This document shows, one piece after another, positions 10,001 to 15,400 of a DNA stretch of 15,998 bases; within the stretch, counting starts at the first letter, position 1, and each line of letters begins with the position of its first letter. Under the pieces are notes generated by a model. That model saw nothing but the letters and a program-made list of their open reading frames with translations. It ran no database searches and was not told the DNA's origin. The DNA is from CAIWAH01 sp043755815 (GTDB lineage: Bacteria > Verrucomicrobiota > Verrucomicrobiia > Limisphaerales > UBA9464): the NCBI GenBank assembly GCA_043755815.1, contig JAYUSF010000193.1, positions 1 through 15,998 of the forward strand, given 5' to 3'. The position numbers and the translations under genes are program-made.

Positions 10001-10104
10001 AGTTGTCGTTGGTCCAAGCTGGACTGGGCCACGGCCGGTCCACTCAGCGCGCCCAACAGGAGCAGCCACGCCCAGAGTCGCGGAGGGAAAGGAAGGCGAT
10101 TCAT
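1066..10104 (-). CDS. Giant exported protein, 3012 aa, with a Tc-toxin TcA-like C-terminal third
   Basis: A Sec signal peptide is clear: PPRLWAWLLLLGALSGPAVA with likely cleavage after residue 26 (AVA/Q). Residues ~27-1780 are beta-rich and low in Cys, with no catalytic motif I recognise. Around 1123 lies a YQLQLVDHHG...ITYRAVWPESAP module, and later a jelly-roll-like segment with VYINGELVV. From GWSQWTDPALAEGW (1782) the protein becomes helical and looks strongly constrained, for example GLIEIYETVLRRGKDLSIN at 1847-1865. An EF-hand or dockerin-type loop sits at 1981-1992. Residues ~2403-2660 are two long charged helical stretches around a hydrophobic segment (2481-2525). The end (YKALFDLSARYTYLAANAY at 2633, VRTWSVEDVTIPLPF, WKLVIPG, DSVTDIKLHLVTY) recalls the TcA pore domain and its TcB-binding C-terminus. 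Known TcA subunits have no Sec signal, so export would be unusual. The TcA relation is inference; a large surface protein of unknown function is the alternative. There is no Shine-Dalgarno; the ATG is chosen because the signal peptide starts there. Confidence 0.9.
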   Translation of the reverse strand: MNRLPFPPRLWAWLLLLGALSGPAVAQSSLDQRQLLYSTNSAPVHGINWAAQGPGQSVPNLAGATPNQFRGGIVFGGVTKQGNTNALVPGNFAANADAINWPRSMNGGVVVSVLRAAVGGPYLANGFDFLFGQQITVPLTDLAGVKLASNQTNYWHPEPITIARITNNGPSITVTTNLDGTHAGEPYYWSPHAQLPYATRSGQQQIVWRTVQPTGTTLPGGGVEWVSHVRVGSFFYPIKSTTVVVSGIPFKEPQTIYWTKGDYDKTGKPVLVPTGVKQVNFVYNNSVPEVVPEAEVVLGGSIVQNTATGGSADNGNTQYNTGTIKVEASFITAYNREGRIFMELLGDATGPNTKRQLGYEIIEIVREPVPADVTIELGERVTAYPDNEPSDAALRPSPITQVGQTFAYQHSVGAGGNLEFYATRETQQPTDFQVIWTREGIGGLQWPYRFSRYGFVWPAAVEKYSHYLRPEVADENAAAETAITLPGENAPKLDYQDPSYNPANNDSPRAVLTESSRFYTFLDTNQPALRALLRYNVGNHVAFERVFSWLVGNVRNTNFASSSIATNLSAWNGTTFVWNDALSAPRVVQQTAYVGDRIVAPNSELGATGDYFAGYLNQDRGISFNANAYKNPFANGFEAANQGAIIPVNAIPGTNHLEVWWFRKNPTTALRDEALGFTPTYWPAVVGQYTLAYPAPGHPRYREIVLASNHGSGPLNSFETGGSLYFRNTDSASVGFNPNEEHALLQGGRVWALRDDLNVASGANYSSDPFALLEFQDADGRPSMAAFRVVRESLTDTFDYFVDAGTILQPPMPLPLLDKPVPPNGPGELPRSLNAEIARRDVTGLTFPGASSTEANVTLAGRPLFTTYQALLLQRKAGTERFWLYLTNVNFALNQLSGVLSVQPPVGLQGTNGIIQPVDTNRVTYAVADVAGITNGVSAKLAHPDSEKSWTVTVFAVTTNSPGPAGTVTVSFADLLFKPLDDGDVTAATALVLSPQTKTQIDALVPASFASGWQVACESLAEVAAGATQEAVDRTAFYNQITFQDRKGSLWVYRGPHSAADEATRQMQFYYKTLPGFWFPVDQSGHVLGTTGPTEQPDVGTITPYLRPPAPGGGYVGDSVYGYQLQLVDHHGLPEGDGNALGITYRAVWPESAPVLQMAETLTVPKRGLPAVRGQTSLEVLYQQSVYDDATQPSVVLHDPTAAKKFPLFDTKPDDTADGLNKIPASIQTSVFRGKTYFPRLAPHLAERFFFDPNASKNGSLIFQGQFKAEVLGESYLQPNFLSPNDLAALKALCASDDAQKADWNKAIDDAGTGGLTLELETFYPNPAKPGTFTSTIDVAGEAVHQAVVVHAGELAEVKHSDSAVDSYALTAIGPGTGYVTLIAGQGVAFTPPDEPVSIKIVKVVDTLYRGEVKVILSSNPLAEKVTMQQILDLAGKVDQYDFEWWIAAPVDGAPPPVYGNTPVNLLFSGSPDPWRHLRHPLLSDTPASLGSAGSTSSSARLANGDVGTRVVPVSTVPFSDVTAVGVDLQFTVAAEAVSRLIVGNQLVVRNGSGVEVPAQVSGIVPTGDPSVISLTVGPATATALPAAGDAVQLYERVLDHQPQSVVYRDFSVPSGNSYSQYYLSLDLDDALGANVYINGELVVTANRGEDDTATTTAPSGFAPVPLAKTFALGPQVFAGGTTVAGVTKHRVVVELFSGAVPGAALRFNCQLDAYQSVDLVDAPGSQWLKLDAAKYPDKIRTILGESADVRALSDNYVISRYRANDPGHASYQPDVAGVKQGWSQWTDPALAEGWIKRVLAGINPFNQRTSDLFNNTVNTDANILTSAGKRWEGDIALNLDSINNYGLIEIYETVLRRGKDLSINAGISYDPANDALLLAAGYLSDLYMLIGNEARSDAANPTIGIGTKNQTYGDVATALFAFKGQLPTLLEEELALLRGRDDFLQPGVRLAPVYNRMVWNYTRGIDSGEVIYALNYNILDQNTDGKVDAADAAKLYPQGHGDAYGHYLTALKGYFSLLIDKDFAWVPRIEAVNILGKAVAVDYQDERKFAAAAAAVARTGRQVFDLTWRKDYQPGDDVGWEHFSATRENTGQPIPTRREWGLDHWATRTGEGAYLNWALGNSILPPVDPNPRHEGIQKVDRTTVPELKELALTGGELQTAMDNAEGRLTPLGVAKGSLAFDLNPNLVTGMDPKAHFEQVYGRALGALNNAVASFDDAKDVTRLMRSEQDSLAELQASVIQQELAYTSTLIELYGTPYPDDIGPGKLYKQGYAGPDLFHFNYVETESIEAPGIFTPNEPDYVAKIDIQALNANWSYVTNFPRTDLSTNGPVDGSSSDLVIINLNDPKYEEVDPVTGKQLYYIPYAFGSHGFFDKPETWTSKRQSPGKIQQAISEVIQAHDRMYYALAAQCESDKQDLDKAVQIFKAKWQSFADAKGLDGKIKDTQHDIDSRQAGYDIANKWVEGLVAAVDETKEALLAAVPDNAIFGLAGGGDLLTPIAGTSILGILSIVKGALMVGDAIAYTAVESANLSDSEDMLDYANQMNDLARQQELKEDIFELGNRLKAVQGDFQVINEKLRILDDAKRRVAALVAEGDRIQQEREIFRQRSAAIVQGFRTRDAAFRIFRNEKLERYKALFDLSARYTYLAANAYDYDTGLLNTPKGREFVARIVNSRALGVVKNGDPQFAGSNLGDPGLSSVLAEMKADWEVVKGRLGFNNPTAYGTTFSLRTEKHRILPTEEGRNAWKDVLIGSRKANILEDSDVKRFCMQIDARNGLPVPGLVVEFETTIADGYNFFGQTQQGWDHYFDSSSFATKIFGAGIAFEGYVGMDNPVANTGAIGGAGGTSAGDPNLAFLDPLALGATPGVYLIPVGLDSMRSPALGDAGNVRTWSVEDVTIPLPFNIGASDFSNKALYQTGESLSEPLFGLRKHASFRPVSTTAAFSRAIYGNNGSLQRSQFTNTRLIGRSVWNSKWKLVIPGTKLLHDPDEGLRRFIDSVTDIKLHLVTYSYSGN
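1069..1188 (-). other. C-terminal TcB-binding-like segment of the giant protein
   Basis: Residues 2973-3012 read WKLVIPGTKLL, a short charged linker, then FIDSVTDIKLHLVTYSYSGN. TcA subunits of Tc toxins typically end with a Trp-x-Leu-x-x-Pro strand, a linker, and an Ile-x-Asp-Val-x-Leu-His-x-x-Tyr-Thr strand ending in Gly. The order, spacing and terminal position agree. The preceding VRTWSVEDVTIPLPF stretch resembles the 'I+SVSVTIP' strand of the same domain. The comparison is from memory and no alignment was run. Confidence 0.45.
2125..2898 (-). other. Helical, coiled-coil-like region of the giant protein
   Basis: Residues ~2403-2660 are rich in Lys, Glu, Asp, Gln, Ala and Leu with few Pro, as in long amphipathic helices. 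The first arm begins YYALAAQCESDKQDLDKAV. The second includes LARQQELKEDIFELGNRLKA and further heptad-like stretches up to the YKALFDLSARYTYLA segment. In TcA proteins a long helical bundle of this kind forms the channel just upstream of the TcB-binding domain. It could instead be a structural stalk. Confidence 0.55.
2530..2664 (-). other. Hydrophobic hairpin-like segment between the two helical arms
   Basis: Residues 2481-2525 contain IFGLAGGG, then TPIAGTSILGILSIVKGALM and VGDAIAYTAVE. This is the only long hydrophobic stretch after the signal peptide that I found, and it lies between charged helical arms. A hydrophobic hairpin between long amphipathic helices is typical of alpha-pore-forming proteins. 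A buried helix pair in a soluble fold is the alternative. Confidence 0.5.
4129..4164 (-). other. EF-hand/dockerin-type calcium loop in the giant protein
   Basis: Residues 1981-1992 read DQNTDGKVDAAD. They fit the 12-residue loop with Asp/Asn at positions 1, 3, 5, 9 and 12, Gly at 6 and a hydrophobic residue at 8. There is one loop only, so it is not a full two-repeat dockerin. It lies between the YETVLRRG helical segment and the GHYLTALKGYFSLL helix, and probably binds a structural calcium ion outside the cell. Confidence 0.65.
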
Positions 10105-10148
10105 AATTCGATGGGAGTCAGGGATGGAAGGGAGTTGCCGGCACCACG

Positions 10149-10167
10149 CCGGGGCCGCACGCCCCGG
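10149..10167. repeat. Inverted repeat CCGGGGC-CGCAC-GCCCCGG
   Basis: Exact 7-bp GC-only arms around a 5-nt loop, 44 nt upstream of the ATG of the giant gene. On the minus strand no T-run follows. It most likely forms a stable hairpin in the leader of the giant gene's mRNA. Confidence 0.35.
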
Positions 10168-10183
10168 TCGCGCCCGAGAGAAG

Positions 10184-10200
10184 TTCCGCGATCTGCGGAA
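10184..10200. repeat. Inverted repeat TTCCGC-GATCT-GCGGAA
   Basis: Exact 6-bp arms around a 5-nt loop in the middle of the intergenic region upstream of the giant gene. It could be an operator-like dyad or an mRNA leader hairpin. No protein partner is evident. Confidence 0.35.
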
Positions 10201-10266
10201 ACCGTCCGACTGTGGTTGAGTGACGATTCTATCATGTGCGGCAGTTCAGAATTCAGAGGCAGGCCG

Positions 10267-10283
10267 GCGCCCGATCCGGGCGC
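10267..10283 (-). terminator. Possible terminator hairpin after the S74 fibre gene
   Basis: GCGCCCG and CGGGCGC form a perfect 7-bp stem with a 3-nt loop, 21 nt after the TAA stop of the S74 gene. Flanking GGCCTGCC-type sequences occur on both sides. No T-run follows on the minus strand, so it is not a canonical intrinsic terminator. It may still pause transcription or protect the mRNA 3' end. Confidence 0.35.
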
Positions 10284-10304
10284 GTCGGCAGGCCGGGTAA
10301 CACC

Positions 10305-12317
10305 TTACTTCGTCACCGAGGCGGTGGTCTTATTCTTGTCCAGTTGGCCGCGCAGTTCCGCCGCGGCTTGAAGCACCTGCTTCATCTGGGCGTTCAGGTC
10401 AACGACCTGAGCCTTCAGATCCTTCATTTCGGCATTATGCTGAGCTTTGAGTTCCTTCACTTCGGCGTCGTGCTTGGCCTTGAATTCCTGGATAGCCTTG
10501 ATCGCGATCATTCCGAAGTCCGCGTAGCCGACCGTTAGGTGCGATTCACCAGTGGTCTTTTCCTCAGTGTGGCCGACCATGTCCGGAAAAAGGGGCAGCA
10601 ATTCCTGCGCGATGACGCCCATGGATTTCTTCGCGCCATTCGGTTCCTCCTTCCAGTTGTAACGGCGCAACTGAACCTTGAGCGCCCTGTCCAGCACCGA
10701 CTCAGCATCCTCGATGTTCTTCTTCAACTTGCGGTCGGAACTGACATCCCAGTTGCCGTCACCGTCCCAGACGATCTGGCGAGTGTCTCCGGTGGCATTG
10801 CCAAACCCACCGCCGGCGGCCCAGATCCGCACACCATTGTTCACCCGATCGATATCCAACATCTTGTTCTTGTCAGAGGGATGGAAGATCCGGAGGTAGT
10901 AATCGGTGACTTGGGCGGTGAGACCATACGTTGGAGTGCTGACCCTGAGCCCAGTCATGGGGCCATTGACCACCAACCCGCCCTCGGACCAGATCTGGAC
11001 CCTCCGGTTGGACCCCGTGGTGCCGGCACCGACGATATCGAGCGAGTCGGCGGAATGGACCTGATAGCCAATCGTGCCCGCGCTGACTTCCTTGGTTTTC
11101 CCATAGCCGAAATCGAGCAACCCTCTGGCGGTGAAGCCAAACATGGGAGTCCAAGTGTTCGCCTGGTTGAAGTTGCCGCCGACCATCGTTCCGATGACAA
11201 ACGCGTCGGCACTTGAACCCGGATCATCTCCGATGACCATCCGCAGCTCGCTGGAATTGGCCGCGGTATTGTAACGCGCCAGCCAGAGCGGATCGGTATT
11301 GTCGCTATTGCCTCCTTGCAGCGGAGGGGCACCGGAAAAGATCAAGGCCTCACCCCAGCCGGCCGAGGCGCCGCTGGAAGCCAGCTCCCCAATCCGCAGG
11401 TGGTTCTGAACCTCCTGATAGCCGGTGAACGTGTTGTTGGCACCCAGTTTGGCCACACCTGTCAGCGCGGAACCGTCGCCATTCAACGTCGTCGCCGTAA
11501 TTGGCCCGGTGAAGGTCGTGCCGGCCTCAGCCCAGATCTTGACCGCACGGTTGTTGCCGGCGGTGCCGGCGCCCACAATGTCGAGGACTCCGGTGGTAAA
11601 TGTGCCGTAACCGATCTTGCCTGCACTTCCTTCCTTGCCGGCAACACCGCTCCCCAGTTCGAGCACATTGTTACCGGTCACCCGCAGCGAACCCGCCACC
11701 GTGGTGGTTCCGTCCAAGGTCGAAGTTCCATTCACGTCCAAGCCCGTCGCCGTGACGATGCCGCCGACGTCCAGCGTGGTGGTGGGCGCCCCGACGAGGT
11801 TGATGCCCGCCTGGTTCCCCGTGACCTTCAGCACGGACGATCCGCCCGTCCCGACCAACTCCGTGGCGTAACGGGCGAGCGAGGCATACGGCGCGGTGAA
11901 GAACTGGATTCGCGGACTAATTTCCGCCTCGCCGGAAACCGTTACCCCGAGGTAGCGCCCGGCATCGGTGTCGTTGCCGCTGAAGTGGGTGGAGAAGGTG
12001 GCCGAGCCCGATTGGAGGACACCGTCGCCCAAGACCACGCTGAAGTGCCCCTTGTCCACGGTCACGGTCTGCTGCTCGGACCAAACCGCCTGGTTGGCGG
12101 CCGCCGTCGCCGTCTTGTAGAGCCGGAAGGTCACCACCAGGTTCACCGGCGCGCTCTGGCCCCGGGCGACCCCATTCTGATCCGTCAGGAAGCCCTGGAA
12201 GGCCATTTTTTCGGGTGGCTTGCTGTCGGCCCCAAGGACGGAGGCCGGGGCGAGCGCGAGCAGGAGGGTCACGCAAGCGGTCCAGAAAAGGAGCGGAAGG
12301 GGACGGGTCATTTTCAT
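10305..12317 (-). CDS. Exported fibre-like protein with C-terminal S74 intramolecular chaperone and coiled coil
   Basis: This 670-residue protein starts MKMTRPLPLLFWTACVTLLL, a clear signal peptide with likely cleavage after LGA (28-30). Residues ~37-150 form a beta domain (MAFQGFLTDQNGVARGQSAP ... SPRIQFFTAPYASLARYATE) of a type I associate with secreted PVC and Bacteroidetes proteins. The middle is a Gly/Thr/Ala-rich, beta-helix-like stem with a duplicated 34-residue unit. Around residue 527 comes SDRKLKKNIEDAESVLDRAL ... MGVIAQELLPLFPDMV ... YADFGMIAIKAIQEFK, the signature of the S74 chaperone of endosialidase (Peptidase_S74). In that family the domain trimerises the fibre and cuts itself off with a Ser-Lys dyad. 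Here S527 and K532 have the right S+5 spacing, so self-cleavage is plausible. The last ~65 residues are Lys/Glu/Ala/Leu heptads. A longer frame from 12461 would add 48 residues lacking export features; I prefer 12317 (or ATG at 12311). Confidence 0.88.
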   Translation of the reverse strand: MKMTRPLPLLFWTACVTLLLALAPASVLGADSKPPEKMAFQGFLTDQNGVARGQSAPVNLVVTFRLYKTATAAANQAVWSEQQTVTVDKGHFSVVLGDGVLQSGSATFSTHFSGNDTDAGRYLGVTVSGEAEISPRIQFFTAPYASLARYATELVGTGGSSVLKVTGNQAGINLVGAPTTTLDVGGIVTATGLDVNGTSTLDGTTTVAGSLRVTGNNVLELGSGVAGKEGSAGKIGYGTFTTGVLDIVGAGTAGNNRAVKIWAEAGTTFTGPITATTLNGDGSALTGVAKLGANNTFTGYQEVQNHLRIGELASSGASAGWGEALIFSGAPPLQGGNSDNTDPLWLARYNTAANSSELRMVIGDDPGSSADAFVIGTMVGGNFNQANTWTPMFGFTARGLLDFGYGKTKEVSAGTIGYQVHSADSLDIVGAGTTGSNRRVQIWSEGGLVVNGPMTGLRVSTPTYGLTAQVTDYYLRIFHPSDKNKMLDIDRVNNGVRIWAAGGGFGNATGDTRQIVWDGDGNWDVSSDRKLKKNIEDAESVLDRALKVQLRRYNWKEEPNGAKKSMGVIAQELLPLFPDMVGHTEEKTTGESHLTVGYADFGMIAIKAIQEFKAKHDAEVKELKAQHNAEMKDLKAQVVDLNAQMKQVLQAAAELRGQLDKNKTTASVTK
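10977..11078 (-). repeat. Second copy of a 34-residue duplicated unit in the fibre stem
   Basis: The unit starts GTIGYQ and contains LDIVGAGTTGSNRRVQIW. It matches the unit at 11520-11621 at 20 of 34 positions, including the whole LDIVGAGT core and the Trp near the end. It looks like a rung of a repetitive trimeric beta stem duplicated within the gene. Confidence 0.7.
11520..11621 (-). repeat. First copy of the 34-residue duplicated unit in the fibre stem
   Basis: The unit starts GKIGYG and contains LDIVGAGTAGNNRAVKIW. Its partner is the unit at 10977-11078, about 180 residues closer to the C-terminus. Between the copies lies a non-repeated segment containing LWLARYNTAANSSELRMVIG. Confidence 0.7.
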
Positions 12318-12457
12318 AACAATTGCTGTGGACGTTGAGAAAGGAGCTGGAGATAGAGCGGCAAGGTCGCCGGAAGACAGGGAAAGCAAAGGGCAAGGGC
12401 GATCGGCCGCAGGCCCGCCACACGGGGAGACGCGGACCGGAATGAGGTTGCTGGTTT
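12318..12457. other. 140-bp spacer between the propeller gene and the fibre gene
   Basis: This stretch is free of genes if the fibre protein starts at 12317. It is open in the fibre frame back to an ATG at 12461 that overlaps the upstream TGA as ATGA. The encoded residues (Pro/Ser/Ala-rich, with a CGG and a CP) have no hydrophobic core and would bury the signal peptide. Only short GGCC-type dyads occur (around 12407-12420). I see no clear terminator or promoter. Confidence 0.5.
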
Positions 12458-15400
12458 TCATTTGAGGGTGGCGATGCTGCTGACGCGGTTGAGGATGAAC
12501 GAACCCTTGGTCACGACCGTCCGGGTCTGATTGTTGCCCCCCTTGAGCACGATGTTCTCGAGGTAGGTGCCCTGAACCCGGGACCCACCCGCCGTGCGGC
12601 TGGAGAAGTCGTCGCCGGGCGGCGTGAACGAGAGGGTGATCTGACGCCGGACATCATAGGATTCGGCGCCCGGCTTCGGGATCGGCTGGTAGAGGGCGTC
12701 CAGATTGTCGTGGTCCGGATGGTAGGCGTGCAGGAACGGGTTCGAGGCGGCATTGGCGAAGCCATCGGTCAGCGCGGCGTTCATGATGCCCACCCCGCCG
12801 AAGGCGCCCTCCAGCTTCCACGGGGAACCGGACAGCGGCAGGTGGACCGCGCTGAGGCGGCGCGCCTGGGCGAGCCTGTCCGGATGCAGCTTGTTTTCCT
12901 GGAGAGTGAGAATGGTGTTGGTCGTGACGGCGTCCGGCCCCACATAAACCCGTTGCAGCAGCCGCGTCGTCCCGTCACCACCCTGATGGACGAGAAGCCG
13001 CAACGGGAACGGCGCGGGCACATCCCCGAGTTCGGAATCAAAGCTCGCCTCCAGATATTTCGCGCCGCCGCTCAGAATGAGTCCAGAGTTGGGATCAAAG
13101 GTCAGGGACGGCGTGGTCAGGGTGCCGATCATCGAATAGATCTGACCGTCACCCCCGGCTTCGCCCGCTACCAAGTGGGTGCCATCGGCGGAGGACGCCA
13201 CCGCGGACCAGGACCGGGCACTGTCGCGCGGGGTCCAGCTCTTGCCGGCATCGGCTGAGGTGTAAATCTGTCCGCCTTCGATGACCGCAACCACCGCACT
13301 GCCGTTGGTCGAACAGGCGATGGTCTTCCATCGGGCCGCCGGCGGGGCGGCGGCCTTGAGGTCCCAGGTCGCGCCACTGTCCGTCGAGGCGTAGATGCCT
13401 CCCGGACTCTCCGCGGCAAACAGCACTTTGCCGTCGGCCGACGAGGCGACCGACCGCCACTGGGTCGTGGCGGCCCCGAACAGCGGCATCCAGTTCACGC
13501 CGGAATTGGTGGAGGCGTAAAGCTGCCCACCACGGACCGCCGCCAGCAGCTTCTGGCCATTGGCGGACGACGCGACGCCCTGCCATTTCTGGTTGGCCAA
13601 CGGGATCCGCTGGACCCAATTCACCCCGCTATCGACGGAAGTATAGATATCGCCCCCATCGGCGACCGCGACCAGTTTCAGTCCGTCGTCCGACGAGGCG
13701 ACGGCCTGCCAGTAGGCGCCCGGGAGGGAGGTCAACGACCAAGTCGATCCGGAATCGGGTGAGGCGTAAACGCCCCCGCCCTCCACGGCGGCCAGCAGCT
13801 TCACGCCGTCGGCGGAAGAGGCGACGGCCTGCCAGTTGGTTGCCGGCGAGCCCCCCTGCGCCGTCCAGTTCGTGCCGGCATCCACCGAGGTGTAGAGGCG
13901 GCTCCCTTTGGCGGCCGCGATCAGCTTGAGGCCGTCGGCGGACGACGCGAGGCTGCTGACAAAGGGTGCGACCCGTCCCCAATTTGCCCCGGCATCGCCA
14001 GAAGTGTAGAGCTGCCCGTCAAACACCGCCGCCACCAGTTTGCTCCCATCGGCCGAAGACGCCACGGAGCGCCACGCCCGGGCACTGTCGCGCGCCGTCC
14101 AATTGGCACCCGCATCGACCGAGGTGTAAAGTTGACCGCCGTTCACGGCCGCCACCAGGGCGGATCCAGTCTCCGAGGACGCCACGGACGCCCAGTTTCG
14201 CGCGCTGTCGCGCGCGGTCCACGTGAGGCCCGCGTCCACCGAGGTGAAAAATTGGCCGCCGGCCACGGCCGCCACCAAGTTTGTTCCCCCCGATGAAGAC
14301 GCGACCGACACCCAGGCGCGGGCACTGTCCCGGGGCACCCAGGTGGCGCCGGAGTCGGTCGAAGTATAAAGCTGGCCGGCGGAAGCGGAGGCCACAAGCC
14401 GGGCTCCGTCCGCCGAGGAGGCCACGGAAACCCAGTCCCGGGCGCTGTCGCGGGCGGTCCAACTCACCCCGGCGTCGGCTGAGGTGTAGAGCAAGCCACC
14501 GCTCACGGCCGCCAAGAGCTTGTTCCCGTCCGCGGACGATGCGACCGACACCCACGCGCGAGCACTGTCCCGTCCGGTCCAAGTCGCCCCCGTGTCCGCC
14601 GAGGTATAGAGCAAGCCACCTGAAACCACCGCCACAAGCCTGTTCCCATCGGCAGACGACGCGACCGACACCCAGTTGTTGCTGATGGCAATGGAAGTCC
14701 GATCGGTGAAAGCGAGAGTGCGAGGGGCCCAGGGGCTGTTGGATAATGTGACCGTCTGTTGACCTGCGTTGAGCAGGTTGAGCTGGGCCAACTGGTTCGT
14801 GAAATCCACGGCATTGGTGGCCTTGGCGTAGGTCTTGAGGTAATTGCCGACCTGCTTGATGGCGGCTTCGCCCACCCAAAGCCCTTCGCTCGAGCCCTTG
14901 ATGGCCGACACCGGCAGATCGACCTGCAGGTGGCCCAAAGTCGTATCTTCCAAACGGAGGATGGCGCCAAACGGAGTGCCATTGGTGCCCGCCATGTTGG
15001 AGCGGTCGAGACCGAAGACGACTTCAACCTCGGAGCCAGGCCGCCCTTTGGGAGCCAGGACGAAGTTGGTCCCCTGCCCCGCCCCTACGGGCATGAATCC
15101 GTAATGCAACGTCACCATGTTGAGCGAAGTCCGCAGCAGCAGCGGCGGAAGGGAAAGCGACTCGCCGGCGGGAGACGTCTCTGACGCCAGCAAAGTCAGC
15201 GCGACCCGGTTGGTGCTGGCGGTCTGGTTGCGCAAACGGAAGGAATAGGTTCCCCGGGTGTCGGAAAACGTGACTCCCTGGTAATCCTGCAGCGCGATTT
15301 CAAACGGACCGAAATAGCGGTTATCTGCGCGGTCCCGCCTAATCCAGAAGGCCTCCCCGCGGGTGACCGACTTGCTGTTCAGGGAAAACAGGGAAACCGC

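Larger units (their letters stand above)
10105..10304. other. 200-bp intergenic region with three hairpins
   Basis: This is the longest gene-free stretch in the window, between the S74 fibre gene and the giant gene. It contains three inverted repeats, listed separately. On the minus strand a TAGAAT (-10-like) occurs in CACATGATAGAATCG near 10228, with only a poor -35 candidate upstream. Either a terminator plus a new promoter for the giant gene, or a structured leader, would fit. I found no open reading frame of note. Confidence 0.5.

Noticed and set aside
10220..10260. Promoter for the giant gene around TAGAAT
   Set aside because: The -10-like hexamer has no convincing -35 partner at 16-18 nt, and sigma-factor consensus in this group is uncertain. 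It is only mentioned in the intergenic entry.
10305..12317. Prophage tail-fibre gene
   Set aside because: The protein has a Sec signal peptide, and no capsid, portal, integrase or lysis gene is nearby. Its neighbours are chromosomal-type exoproteins.
12458..12461. ATGA overlap as proof of the fibre gene start at 12461
   Set aside because: The 48 added residues have no export features and precede a complete signal peptide, so the downstream start is preferred.
13130..14674. Regular ~120-bp periodicity as a CRISPR array or minisatellite
   Set aside because: The period keeps reading frame and protein motif (Asp boxes), with changes that respect codons. There are no short identical repeats with unique spacers.
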